Source: Conus ventricosus
Lineage: Eukaryota; Mollusca; Gastropoda; Neogastropoda; Conidae
Direction of reading: 5' to 3'
NCBI GenBank assembly: GCA_018398815.1
Contig: JAFLJL010014836.1
Span: 35,069 to 99,068 of the forward strand
DNA length: 64,000 bases
The notes beneath the pieces are model-generated. The model saw nothing but the letters and a program-made list of their open reading frames with translations. It was not told the DNA's origin and did not search any database. Below are positions 44,000 to 55,879 of the stretch, in pieces (the first letter of the stretch is position 1; every line of letters starts with the position of its first letter). The position numbers and the translations under genes are program-made.

Positions 44000-46640
44000 T
44001 TTTTTTTTGGGGGGGGTTTTTGGAAATTTTTTTTAAATTTTTTTTAAAAATTTTTTGGGGTTTTTTTTAAAAAAAATTAAAAGGATTTAATCATAAACCC
44101 TTGAGTCTGGGGGGGATTTGGGTGAGTCGGGCCTCCCAGAAAGGGGGGGGGGGGGGGGGGGGCCCCCGCAGCCCCCGGTGGTGTGTACCCCGGACAAGAA
44201 AACGAAAGGGGGTCCAAAAGCGGGGCCCGTTTGCGCCCGGGCTAAACGCGAGACAATCCCCCTCTTTCCGATTTCCTAGCCGCTGTGGAAAGTCTGAAGG
44301 GAGCCCCGCTTGGCAGAATGCCAGCCCCGGCTTCGTCCCCCTAAAATAGGTTTTTTTAAAAAAGAAGGGGGGTTAGGGGGGGCGGGGTTATGCCTTGGGG
44401 CACCCCGGGAAATGCAACCCCTGGGGCCCGTGCAAAAAAAAGAAAAGCAGGGGGCCGAGCAGCCTGGGAATTCCCACTCCCTTGGGGGGATAAGAAGTAG
44501 TGTGGGGAACGGTTTTGAAACCTGGCAGCGAGGCCACTGTCCAAAAAGGAGGAGCGGGGGCGGGATCCTTGGCCTATCCGGGTGGGGGTGAAATTAAACG
44601 GGGGGGGGGAAGATTTTTTTGGAGGAGGGGGCCCCTACAAAAAAGATAGGCGCCGCCTTTCCCCCAAATGGAAGGGCCCAGACGGGGAAAAAATCCACCC
44701 AAACCCCTCCTCCAATGTGGTCAGCCCGTTCGTGAAGGGGAAGTTCAGGGCCACCTTTTAAGGCCCGTCAGGGGTTCGGGATTTGTAACTCGTTGGGGAA
44801 GAGGGTGAAAACGAGGGCGCTCCCCGTGGGTTCCGTAAACGGCGTAAAAAAGGGACGCCCATTTGGACACGCCCCCGAGGGAAAGGGGGCCCCGGTCGAT
44901 CCACTCTGGAGGCCGGGGCCACAGGCCAAAAAGGAGCAGGGGAAGGTCAGACTAAGCCACGATTCCTCTCGGGGGAATGAACCACCGGTCCCCGGGGAGA
45001 AAGGAGGGCTGTGGCGGCCCAAGGGAAGTCCCTCGGGGACCCGTAACCTTTCGCACCCCGGGAGAGCACTGCCCCTCATCCCCCGGGGGGGGTCCGCGCC
45101 GGCCCCTTGCGTCAGGGGGTTGGGGGTGTTAGACGCCGAGCCCCCTGGGCCGTGTGTAGCGACGGGGGTGGCTGAGACACCGGGAAGACCAAGGGACAAA
45201 GGTTACCCCGGGGCCCCGCTGGTCGATCCCCCCCCCTGAGGAACGGACCGCGACGTTTCCCCCTAGGGGAGGGGAAAAAGTCGCTCCCCCAAATCCTGAC
45301 CCCAGGGGGGATTGAGCATCGATCGGGGGGGTTTGACCGCGGGGTAGGGGCCAGATCCGAGCTACTCGATGCCTGCGTACCTGACCCGGGGGTGGTCAGT
45401 GGGGGTTCCACCGAAGACTGGGCCCCATTCCCTCCACCGAGTGTTTTTTACCCCTCGTGTCCGGGGCGTCTGAACCCACACGGTTGGGGGAGCGTGCTGA
45501 GACTGTGTGACGTTTGTGGGGAGGGCTAGCGTCACATCTCAAAAACGGGGGACGTGCGGATTCCGTCCCGGGCGCCACCCCTGCCGGCCGGGGTATCGGC
45601 AAGGGTCCCCTGGGGGGAGACGCCGACGCGGCATGATGGGAGGGTCCCTTAACGCGGTCGAAGTCGAACGGGGGAAACCCGTCAGGGAACGGAAGATTTT
45701 TAAAAGGGAAGTCCTTTCATGGGGGCCTGCCCTTGGGTTTGGGCTTTGGGAAAGAACAAAAGAAAAAAACGGGAATGACGCCGATTTTTCATCCGACTGG
45801 GGCTGACTTTGGGCTTTGATCGCGACTCGTGTATCCCCGGGCGGTAAGGGGAACGGATGATGGGCGCCGCCCCGCACGGAACCCTCCCACACCGACCGTA
45901 CGCTCAAACGTGTGCGTGAGCGTTTGTCCCGGGGAATCGACACCGGCCCCTCCGGGGGAGAGAGCGAACGCCCAAGATGGAGCCCTCGACCGTTTTGTCC
46001 CACCATGTTGGGGGACTGGTGGGGGGGAACAACCGGAACGCACGATCGCAAAGGGGGGAAAAAAGAGGTGGATTGAGGGGTAAAAGGGGCCCAACCACCT
46101 CGGGAGAGCACGAAATTGTATTAATGCAACGAACTCAGGAGAGATCGAGGGGTCGACGTAAGTGACGCGGTTTTGGCCGGGCAAAAAAAATGGGAAAGAC
46201 CGGCGAAAAAGGAAACCCCTGGACACGTGAAAAATTAGGGGAACGGGATCCAAATGGAAGGAGAAGGGACCGAGATTTGTTTTAAAAAAGGGGGCCCCTA
46301 AAAGCCCAAAAATGGGAGAAAGGGGGGAAACCGCGTGGAACCCACTTTCGAAGACAAAAAAGGGGGAATGCGAAGTCGCAGTGCCGAGACAAAGGCACAA
46401 AGCGGGATGCGTGGTTAAACAATGAAAAAGCACACCCAAAACCAAAACCCCACCGTTCCAAAAATAAAGGGTGAAGCGGCAACCAAAACAAATAAGCAAA
46501 GAACAAAAACAAGGAAACTTTCAAACGCAAAGGAAGGCGGAAAAGAGCCAAGACTTATCTTGCTTGACGGGGCCAAGAGAATGCTATGGGAACTTCAAAA
46601 TGGCTTCTCCCACGGCGGGAAATGGGTTGGGCACCACGGA
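44000..46640. other. GC-rich smeared stretch, probable DIRS gag region
   Basis: Lies upstream of RT within the inverted repeats. The minus strand is Pro/Ser/Gly-rich (for example 44768-45199 and 45539-46111), with no motif I can assign. G runs of 10 or more occur near 44143-44162. Coding content is not established. Confidence 0.4.
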
Positions 46641-46644
46641 CTGT

Positions 46645-46717
46645 CTTTCACCATTAGCCACACAAAAACTTCGCCGGGGAGAGCAGACTAACTCCGTGAA
46701 GCTATTGTCACCTGGAA
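46645..46717 (-). repeat. DIRS-like element, right inverted terminal repeat
   Basis: Reverse complement of 40756-40825, in unsmeared sequence (CACCATTAGCCACACAAAAA ... GCTATTGTCACCTGGAA). Confidence 0.7.
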
Positions 46718-47690
46718 CGAAATGACGCCAAAAGAAAGGTTTGGGTGAGGAAAACACCCTAGGGACCCAAAATACCCCCTCGCCCTCAGAGCCAGGGTCT
46801 GCCGCAGGGTCTCCCCCAACACCGTTTTTCCCACAAAGCAGAGATCGAACGTGTACATAAGGCGGGCCCATTAAAAAAACACACGGCATGCACAGAAACA
46901 TAATCCTATCTCGGGTTTTTCCCCAAAAAGACACACTCCTCGCTCAACCTTTCCAAGTTTTTGGCATCTTCAAGAGGTATCTACGAATGACTCTTCACAT
47001 TCTCGGCATTTGGTTCCGTAGAGCCAAACCGCATAACTAAAGTCGGCTGCTCTTCTCGAAAAATTTTCATCCAAAATGAATGTTTCAGCAAAGGGGGGAA
47101 CCCATCTTTCGGGCATGGAAAAATCCTGTTGAAGCTGTTCCCCAAAGAAACATGCTGTTCGCAAAAATTCCAGCCAAAGAGTTCCTTTTCTGAACACTTC
47201 TGGCTTTGGATCAGACTTCTGCTGTCAGACGAGGCTGTCTTCGTCAGTTTGGTGGGTCATTTCGTTTCTGCTTTCGCAAACCTCCCGGGCACTCCTGCCT
47301 GCCTTCTGAGGGGCAGCACTGTTTCCGGCCCGTGCAAAGGGGAAGAAAATCCAGTGATAAGATCAAGATAGGATCAGACCTTGAACACTGGTCGTAAGGT
47401 AAGCTTACGCTGGAACAAAACAAAGAGGACACAAACACGCACCCTGTTTTCTTTTATTTGAAGCGGTTTCGGGTAACAAAGAACAGGAACGAACACGGGA
47501 AAACACCCAATTTAAAAATTTTCCTGTGATCGTATTAGGACGTGCATTTATTGAATTAAAAAAATTTTGTTGCTTTAATAACAAACAGAAAATATCTTTT
47601 CGTTCGCTTGAACATCTTAAAAAAAACGTTTTTTGGGAAATTTGTTAAAAGGGAAAACATAGACACAGATTCGCCGCGAAAGCGCGCACA
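46718..47690. other. No feature recognised
   Basis: Moderate-complexity sequence. Short frames at 46970-47197 (minus) and 47129-47397 (plus) match nothing I know. It may be intron of the transporter gene to the right. Confidence 0.4.
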
Positions 47691-47836
47691 ACACACAACA
47701 CACACACACACACACACACCCCACACCACACACACACACACACACACGCACCCCCCACACCACACACCCCACACCACAACCCCAACACACACCACACACC
47801 CCCACCCAAAACACAAACAACACACACACACACAAC

Positions 47837-47889
<53 letters not shown>

Positions 47890-47966
47890 GCACGCACGCA
47901 CGCAGACACAGACACAGACACAGACACACAGATGCAGTACACACGCACACACCGCGCGCACACGCA

Positions 47967-48026
<60 letters not shown>

Positions 48027-48100
48027 CGCGCGCGCACGCCCACGCACGCACACGCACACACACATACACACACACGCGCGCAAACGCGCGCGCGCACACT
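47690..48100. repeat. (CA)n/(CACG)n microsatellite complex
   Basis: About 400 bases of CA repeats with CCCCACAC, GCACGCACG, CAGACACAGA and CGCGCG interruptions. It lies directly in the intron after the transporter exon's donor site. Confidence 0.95.
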
Positions 48101-48103
48101 CAC

Positions 48104-48328
48104 CCTTCAATGGAACTAAGCCCCAGAACAGAAGTGAAATCTATTATCCCCAGAACGGCGTTGGTCACTCCCCCCACTGACCCCATGACGACCCCCAGCA
48201 AAATCAAGGACATCTGCTCTGCACGTGGCTGCATCTGACTATGAAAGCCTTTATGAAGCTGTTGGAACAATCGAACCCCAAGTCCATGAACAGGAACCCC
48301 AACATCCCCAGACCAGCTTTGAAGGCAC
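48104..48328 (-). CDS. SLC45-like transporter, single internal exon
   Basis: This is a 225-bp exon on the minus strand, between an acceptor (CTCCATTTTCAG, ending at 48329) and a donor (GAAGG then GTGAGTGTG, starting at 48103). The frame after the acceptor gives AFKAGLGMLGFLFMDLGFDC and SNSFIKAFIVRCSH. One base later the frame changes to EQMSLILLGVVMGSVGGVTN and AVLGIIDFTSVLG. Read together these resemble the SLC45 (MFS, proton-coupled sugar transporter-like) segment LGV-L-DF-AD---P-KAY--D-CSH----G---HAL--G-GG--GY--GAIDW. The one-base frame change near 48203 is probably a sequencing error or a true frameshift. The CA microsatellite lies in the intron just downstream. No other exon of the gene is visible. 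Another MFS family is the main alternative. Confidence 0.5.
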
Positions 48329-48553
48329 CTGAAAATGGAGAATTGCAAGACTTTCAGGCAAAATGTTTCTTTGACAATCTGGCGCCTAAAACAGTTTTAG
48401 TCTGATGACACCAATGCAACGGATCTCTTCAAAGGGGTACAAGGAGGGGTGGGTTGGGTTGGAGGTCTTCGTTTCCCTCACCTTTTTTGTTCGTTTGTTT
48501 GTGTGTTCGTTCGTTCGTTCGTTTCTTTTTGCGTATGGTTGTTGTAGTTGTTG

Positions 48554-48595
<42 letters not shown>

Positions 48596-48818
48596 CGGTT
48601 TTTCCCTTTAACAAACTTTTAGAAATGCACCTGACAAACGAGGAAAAAAATAATCTTTCTTTTATACATTCTGTGGGGCATCGCTAAAAACGAAGAAAAC
48701 GAACAACATTGATCAATAAATGCTGATTCGTGTTCCTACACTTTTTGTTCCTAGTGTGTAGGTGTATTTTCGGTGTATATGGAGAAACTTGGAACTTGCT
48801 GTTTTTTAAAGGTAGTTT
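48329..48818. other. Intron-like sequence with (GTT)n
   Basis: (GTT)n at 48548-48596, otherwise unremarkable. Ends at the LTR retrotransposon. Confidence 0.55.
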
Positions 48819-51800
48819 TGTCATGACCCAGAGCTCGGTTTTGTGTGACGTGGCATCAAAGAAAGAGAAGGAGGCGGTGGAAGGAGGGAGAACGTGACAA
48901 AACCCGGGAACATGTCTTATAGTGTGTTAGTTTGGCGTTTCACGGAGCCCTGTTGGTTGGTAAGGCAGAACTTCCGTGCGTTAAAACCCCCGGGGTTGAG
49001 CGAATGTCAAACCCAGAACCTGTGCATCTTGTTCGTCCCGTGCAGTGGGTGTTGTCTTGTGCACGTGAAGTTATGTTGCTTGAGTGTCCGTTTTCTACCT
49101 GCAGGAGCGCAGGGCGCGCTAAGTTCAGTTCTGTCTCTGGCTGGGTGTCAAGCAGGACTCTTGGCATTGGGTCTTTCGGACCTGAGGGTTGTGGTTTTCG
49201 GGAGGCTGTTCCTGGCCCACCAAGTGGAGTCTTGTTCGAGGTAGAAGTGGGTCATGATTCAGATCAAAGTGTGATTCTGGTGACGCCACGTAAATGTATG
49301 TGTTGGGGGTGTAGTCAGTGTGTGGCGCCTCCCTACGTTGGTGTTTTGTCCAAGGTTCTCGGGGAAGTTTGAAGCAAGGTTTGGCTGTTTTCTAAGTGAA
49401 GTGATTGATCATTGAGCTAGAGTTGTAGACTTTTGTAAATAGGTCCGGTCGTATGTGTTTTGTGTTGTGTGCGGAAGAGGTTAATTGTGAAGAAGATAGA
49501 TGTTTGTAGGTGTAGTCCATTATGGCAGTGGGTAGGCCTCCCTATCTATGACCGAGTTGTATGTCAACTCCAGTCTTCTCTTAATTTTTGGAATCTGTCC
49601 TAGGCTGGGGGAGGTGGTTAGTAGATTATTAGTGCTGTTGCTATAGTGATACTTAAAATTACTTGTGTTATTTTGTTTGAAAGGAGAATTGTCAGGGGTT
49701 ATTATTTGTGGTCGCGCTATTGGTATATATGGGTAAGGTTAGGGGGAAGTGATAGTAGAGAGAAAGGGGGGGGGGGGGGGTGATGACGTGTTGATAATGT
49801 GTTGGCAAAGTGGCATGGTTGCCAAACTCATGGCTGTGGCGGCTGGCGGTAGCGCTGGTACTGTCTGTTGTGTGTAGAGACACGGCTAAGGATACTGGTT
49901 GCCATGGTTTTATTTTTAAACGATTGGGATTGCCTGTGACGCCAACTATTTTCAAATACTGCTACTTCCAATCATTGCGCAGACGCTGACTCGTTTCCGG
50001 TGCCTCCCCATTTTGTGTTCCGGTAGGCGGGGCCCGTCTTCGGGCCAGTTGACGCACGTGCAATGAAGTTTTCGATTTGGTAGACAGTGTGTGTCATCTT
50101 AACGTGGCTCTGCGTAGTCGGCTGGATGTTAAGCAACGTTAATAACAATAATAATAATATGTATTGATGGATGTTTGTAATGATAAGAGAGGAGTGTCGG
50201 GAGTGTCAATATTATTTTCTCTTATAGCTGCCGCTGGGTTTAATAACTGATGCAGCTACTGATGTGTTTTCCTGTTTGTTTTTTTTTGTATTAACGTTGA
50301 CCATCACTAAGTGTGACTCCTACGTGCAGTTGGATGGAGAATCTGACTAAGTTGGTTTACCTGTTATGGTTGGTGTTGCTATTTGTTTTTTGTGTGGTAG
50401 TCGACTGTTATTGGTTGGTTGCTGCCGTTGGTGTTTACTGACGTCCTTGATGGTGTGTAAAATGTTGGGTCCACCTCTGCTGCTGCTGGCTAGTGTAATA
50501 TCCCGATGCAGTGTAACTTGTCAGTATGTCAGTATGGCGGGTGTCCGTTGTTCATTGTTTGTTTCGAGACCGGTGTCTAAATCTTATTTGGTGTTGAAAG
50601 GTTACTGGGTATGTCATGAGATTTCTGTTTGCTTCGACCCGTTTATTGGCGCAGGGGCATAGTTGAGGGGGTTCTTTTGATGACTATGGAGCACTAGAAT
50701 CAGTTTTGGTTGGCACGTGAATGCCTTTTTGGGTTGGGACGCGGAATGGTGTTGTCGTGTTTTGGCCCTTAAGTCATGACATTATGGGATGGCTGAATAT
50801 TGATCGGCATCATGGAATGAATGAACATACGTTTTTTTGAGGGTTTCTCCTTGTGCGATAGTAATTGTCTGGCAGAGGGGTTCAGCGTACGACGTGACTC
50901 ATTTGGACGTGACTCGTGACAAGTTGACAGTGTAGGAATACGCAAATGTGTGTGAAACCAGCCACTGATGGAGCATGGCAGGTGTGTCGTTTTCCGCTAG
51001 GCGCCACCGTGCTAGTGGGTATGGGCAGCACCGGGTGTTGACCAGCCGTCTGGGCTATGTACTGGCCCTGATAGACCGACCCAGGCGGAGCCTGACCACC
51101 GACCCAGGAGGAGCTGACCCATGCCGACCCAGGCGAACTGAACCCAGGCCGACCATGCGGAAGCTGAACCCTTGCCGACCCAGCGGAACTGAACCGCAGG
51201 TCGACCCAGCTTGCAGCCCTGCCGCATTTGTTGGTGTGCGGGAAGCGCGCGCCCTTGGTTGGTGGTGGTGCAGAACATCCAGACTCGTGCAACCACACTT
51301 TGGGCAGCTGAATACATGGCGTTAGTCGACGGTGGTCTTAGCTGTGATTACGGTTATTCTATACAGCATAACCTCGATACACATCGCTTCTGCAATCGTC
51401 GTCGTCGTTATGCTGTACTCCTACGTATACTAACCTTCGTCTACGGTGTGGTGGGCGAAAACATTAACTGAATTTCTAAATTGTGCGTCCACAAGCTACA
51501 TTGCCTAGGTTTTTCACCTGGACAAATCATCGAGACAATAAGTTGATGATCACATGGTTTGTGGGGTGTCGTTTGGTGGAAGTTTTGTGCCATAACAAAT
51601 TTTAGATGGCCAATATTGTGATCTAGTGTTGTGCCGACCGTTATGGTCACCGTGGGTGGATGCTTGGCAGCCTGGGTTATGATGTATGCTTGGGGCTTAG
51701 TGGTTGGATATTTTGTGTTGTGTGTACTGTGATGTTGGAGGTCTATGTGCAGGATGGTGGTGTGTGCATTGAGCGACAGCGTGTTGTATTGAATAAATAT

Positions 51801-51897
51801 CATGTTTATTTGTTGACGTTGTGTGGGTGTGTTGTATGATAGGGGAGAAGGGTGTTAGTATAGGTTTTTATCCTCTGCGACCTAGCGTGGACTTACA
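48819..51897 (+). repeat. 5' LTR, 3.08 kb
   Basis: Begins TGTCATGACC and ends CTTACA. Collinear with 57574-60728 throughout, with many one-base indels between the two. Contains a G run (49767-49780) and a GACCCAGGCGGA-type tandem repeat (51075-51215). Confidence 0.88.
51075..51215. repeat. About 20-bp tandem repeat in LTR
   Basis: GACCCAGGCGGAGCTGACC-like units, six to seven imperfect copies. The other LTR has the same array at 59895-60035. Confidence 0.75.
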
Positions 51898-51900
51898 ACT

Positions 51901-51918
51901 TGGTGGAGATCTGGTACC
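51901..51918 (+). promoter_or_regulatory. Candidate primer binding site
   Basis: TGGTGGAGATCTGGTACC begins with TGG three bases after the LTR end, as a tRNA-primed site should. I could not assign the tRNA. Confidence 0.5.
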
Positions 51919-52739
51919 TTTTGTGTTTGGGTTAGGTAGATAGGGGGGGGGGGTATATAGCGGGTGTTGTATTGGGTGCGCTCCTAGGTTAGGGAGGCGG
52001 CGCGATTTAGAACTGTGAGTGGCTGTTAAGCAAAACCTCAATTCCTTGTCCTGTCTGTGTCGTTATGATTATGTGAAGTTAGTGGGAGTAGGAGGGTGCT
52101 TGCCTAGTAAAGGGTGGAGGCATTGACAACGGAGCCACACAGTGCGTGTAAGACCTGCTAATTGGCCATTGTTAGTGTGTGAAATGATGTGCTTTGTCTG
52201 TAATGTTTGTGTTGTCATGGGTTTTGTGTGTGTAATGGAAGTGGATAGTTTTTTTTGTGTATAAAGGGATTATGCTGTGTCGTGTGGGTTGTGTGACCCT
52301 CCCTTGGTGTTTTGTGGTTGAAATGTCTGGCCATGTCAACTTTATCGAGGTATGAGTTGATTTGAAAATGATCATGGTTGAAATTTGGTTGCGCTATTTT
52401 TGCATTGTAATTGAGATGATGTTGATGTATGATAATATGCTTGTTGATGTTGATTATGCTCTATGTTTGGCTAAGCAATGAGCATGGGTGTATTGTGTTT
52501 AGTAGCTTGCCTGTTACCTACGGTTGTCACACCCCCTTGGGAGAGTGTAAAGGTAATACGGTATTGGGGCTCAGTTCCGTCATTGCTTTGAGTTGACTCC
52601 AGGGGTTTGTTATATAATTTGGGAAAATTAACAGTTTTTGGTTATTACTTTCTAATCCCGGTATCGGCATAGTCGTGGAGCTCTGCAGTGGTAATCGTGC
52701 AAGAGGGGGGGCAGTCGCGGTTTGAGTATGGATAGTCAG
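51919..52739. other. Leader region, no gene
   Basis: G/T-rich sequence between the primer binding site and gag. No motif recognised. Confidence 0.5.
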
Positions 52740-54110
52740 TTCAGTATGTCTCACACCCCAGGACCGTAAGTTGCGTCACAACTGGCCCAATGGGCTCAGG
52801 AAGCCATACTCCTGGCGCAACGTCCTCCGGTAGTTAAGAGCATGCAGGTAGGATTGGTGAAGGAGGTTATGTTGGAGCAACAGCTGGACACCTTGGCCGC
52901 GCAAATATTGTTCGGTTAGGTCGAAGCAGGGGTTACAGGGAGGGGAGTTAGCAGACTTTTATGTTCGAACGCCGGACGAGAAGGCCCCGGCAGGAAAGAG
53001 AGCAGGAGGCAAGGAAGAGGAGATACTTTCTCAAGCGAGTTGCGCAGGAAAGAGAGCAAGGAGGCTAAGGGCAGAGGAGATACGTCTCAGTCTGAGATGC
53101 GCAGAAAAGAGGAGGCTCGCCATGGAGGAAGAGTTTTGCGGCTTATGCGCGAGGCCAAGATGAAAGATTAGCGGCTCAAGCACAGGATGTATTTTATAAG
53201 CATGAGGCGACAGCAGCGGCATGATAGAGATCACTAGCGGGCCTCTCAAGGAGAAGCTCAGCACTGGGGGGGAGGAACGAGGATATAATGAGGAAGAAAC
53301 AGGAGGAAGTACTGACCAGGGGCGGATGTCCACCCAGTGTACATCTTGACCCTTGCGGATGGCGAGGATGTCGACCGCCTATCTGTCCCAATTCGAGAGG
53401 AGGCTAGCTTGTGCCGTTGGAGTCAGAAGACGAGGTCGAAGAGGTTGGTGGCGCTCCTTGAGTGGCAAGGCGAGGGAGGCAGTGCTGAGACTCGCCCGAT
53501 GTAACTCACTGACAACGTCCAGTTCAAGCAGCTTGCTTAAGATTTTCCGCTGGAACGCAGAGGCTTATCAGGCAACAGCTTCCTCCACGGGCGATGAAGA
53601 AGAGCAGGACTCAAACCTTGAGCAGCAGCTGTACAGGAGGTCGCCTGCCTTGGATTTGTTGTGACTGGGCCGCATGGAAAGAATCCGCAGTCCGGCGACG
53701 ATCTCAGGACTTGTTCCTACAGAACAGATGTATCGGAATCCTTGACCCCCGACTTGACCTACTGAGGTGCGTCGTGACTCCCCGGCAACAGCGACAGAGG
53801 TGGCCCGGGAGGCTACTGGGTGGCAGAGGCCAGGCACGGGCGCGACTGCAAAAAAGAGAGAGAGAGGTATGCGCGAATACCCCAAGGATCAGAGCCTCAG
53901 CCTAGGACTTCGGACCACCGTACAGCATCAACCCCAATCACTGCCCCTCAATCCTCCACCTCTCGAGGACTACAAAAAGTGTATTCCTGTGTGGGAGACA
54001 GGCCCCATAGATAGGGAGTGCCCACGTCGTCCACGGGGTAGGGGGCAGTTATTGTGCCGAGGCTGCTGAAGATGTGTGAAGACCTCCCCCCCTTTTTGCT
54101 GTGTGTGTCA
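52740..54110 (+). pseudogene. Gag: coiled coil, SCAN-like capsid, zinc knuckle
   Basis: A charged stretch comes first: RKEREQEARKRRR and QERERRRLRAEEIR near 52980-53100, a coiled-coil-like region comparable with that of the element at 23619-31978. DVDAYLSQFER near 53360-53400 and LSGKAREAVLRLARC (53458-53505) are the SCAN-like capsid of certain Ty3 Gags, followed by NAEAY (53550). A knuckle lies at 53970-54030, where Cys and Arg-Glu-Cys-Pro-Arg are seen (CIPVWETGPIDRECPRRPRG). Its Cys-Cys-His pattern is split across two frames. The frame changes at least four times. Confidence 0.75.
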
Positions 54111-54149
54111 TGTGCCAAGAAGCCTTATTCCCCTAGGATGCGAGATTCA

Positions 54150-54490
54150 GTTCAACTGCATTATGGTATCAGGGGATTATGGACACAGAGCGGGTTATTC
54201 AGTGGTGGCTTCCAGCTGGTACATCCTGATCAATACACAGGAGAATTCCGTCCTGATCACGTTGGCTGAGTCCCCGTGTCAGTTCTACTTACCAGTTGCG
54301 CTGGTTGACACAACGTCTCGCCGTTTGTCACAGGGAGTTTCCCCGCACCATCTCTTGGAGCGGGCAGTTGTAGAAGGACCTCATTGAAATTTTATCCATC
54401 GGAAACGAGAGCGCCTTTAGAACGCGTTCCGTCTATGCTGTGCGGACACCCTCGCCGGTTTGTACAGACGAGAGCTCAGCCCATAAGGAC
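54150..54490 (+). pseudogene. Protease region
   Basis: LVHPDQYTGEFRP (54208-54250), then ITLAESPC-FYLPVALVD (54255-54310) and LLERAVVEGPH (54350-54385) match the post-catalytic part of retropepsins in SCAN-type Ty3 elements. QTRAQ (about 54460), a motif that commonly follows the protease in this group, is present. The catalytic D-S/T-G is not clearly readable. A frame change upstream of LVHPDQY may hide it. Confidence 0.65.
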
Positions 54491-54539
54491 AAGGAACCCC
54501 AGCGACCATTGTTCCCTGAAGTCAGTTGTTGATTGCACT

Positions 54540-55850
54540 TCAGATAGTTGATCAAGGACAAAGTAGAGACCCCACACTGAGTAAAGCAATGAAGGCATAC
54601 GAGGATAAAGAATTGAGGTCCGATGAGGACGGATATTCAGTTACCTTAAAAAGGGGATTTGGTGAATCAGGAGTTTGAGGAACCCAAGGAAGCATGTACA
54701 CAGGAGTTCGTACCAAAGAGATCAGGCCCATAGTGCTGGCTTAAGGCCACGATGTTCCATGTCAGGGCATCTTGGAACCACGAATACCAATTTCCAGAAT
54801 CTACCTCACTTCTACTGGCCATAATAATGCGCCGAACATCGCGAGGTTTTTGCCAGTCATGCCACGCAGAGGTCAGCGCAACATCGACAAGGGTCACGGT
54901 TTCCACCGGTACCCTTGGTCACGATGCCTCTGGAGCAGGAACCGAATAACCAAGTGTGACTAGATATGATCGGACCGTTTAACGCCGTATGGTCCTGGAG
55001 TAGGTCTCGGTAATATACTGGTCATGTATACCTACACCACCAGATACCCGAAGCGATGCACTTAAGATACCAACACGGCAGAGGAGGTGGCCGAGCTGCA
55101 TTCACCATGTTGGTCACGAACTGGCATAAACCTAATACCCAAGCAGGTGCCTTACGTATCGAGGTTCACAGTTCACTGGGCAGGTAAGAAGGAAGTAACC
55201 TCTTCTGGCCATAAAGGGTTTGAATACCACGGCCGTACCATGCTTCAGTGCAAGGGACTAGGTGAAAGGATTCAATGGGAACCCACAAGAAGATAATGCT
55301 CCGTTTTGGAACAGGACAAGCCATATGTAGTGGATCGATGGCTACCGGCGCTGCTTTTTGCCTACCGGGAATTACCTGCAAGCCAGCACGGGATTTTCGT
55401 ACCCTTTGAACTGTTATAGGGCGAGCATGCGGGGACCTAGCAGATACAGAAGGATACGTGGGAGCGCCCTGAGGAGCTGAGCTAAAAACATCCCATTGAT
55501 AATGTGGTGGACCCTCAGGAACAAGATTGCAGAGACATTACTTTGTCCCAGAACACGTCGCCACTGCCGCTGTGCTATAACAAGCGACACTTAAGATCTC
55601 CGGGCGAGGAGACGATCGTTATCCAGTAGGTCTAGAGTTGGTCACCCTGGCGGACCTTAGAAACACATCAACTGGAGCTGGCCTGGCGGGGTTAGGCCCG
55701 TACCATGGTGACCTGGTAGGGTTGGGTGAGGTGGACTACAAGGTCCATAAGGGGGCCAAAGAGCCAGGTTGTTTTTCCAATGCCAATCTGCTTAGAAGTT
55801 CGTGGAGCGGCCTGCAGAGCTACAAAACCCCCAGTGAATTGTGCAAGCGT
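54540..55850 (+). pseudogene. Integrase with GPY/F module
   Basis: DPTLSKAMKAYEDKEL (54568-54620) is the linker before the finger. KEIRPIVLA-GHDVPCQG (54720-54770) and GFCQSCHAE (54842-54870) are the His and Cys halves of the HHCC finger. Core traces are DMIGPF near 54970, RYPEAMHLRYQ-like near 55040-55070 and GLGERIQWE near 55255. The core ends with RWLPALLFAYRELP (55338-55380). The C-terminal GPY/F module is GPYHGDLVGLGEVDYKVHKG (55698-55757), followed by NANLLRS. This integrase lies upstream of RT. It carries at least six frame changes and is not intact as read. Confidence 0.85.
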
Positions 55851-55879
55851 TAGTGGTGGAGAAGAAGATGAGAATCACC

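Larger units (their letters stand above)
40756..46717 (-). mobile_element. DIRS-type retrotransposon, consensus corrupted
   Basis: A region of about 6 kb bounded by inverted terminal repeats, instead of LTRs. Read on the minus strand it shows reverse transcriptase (42950-43950), a DIRS-type RNase H (42640-42900) and a tyrosine recombinase (41100-42200). This is the DIRS order. Gag is expected at about 44100-46500 but cannot be confirmed. Motifs are disrupted by runs of G, C, A and T, so no domain is intact as written. DIRS elements integrate by recombinase and leave no target duplication, and none is seen. Confidence 0.7.

Noticed and set aside
41100..46500. GC-rich region as a contaminating bacterial segment or CpG island
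   Set aside because: The composition comes from G and C runs, and DIRS motifs and inverted ends explain the content better.
47556..48180. Long Cys/Val or His/Thr repeat frames
   Set aside because: Products of the CA/CG microsatellite complex.
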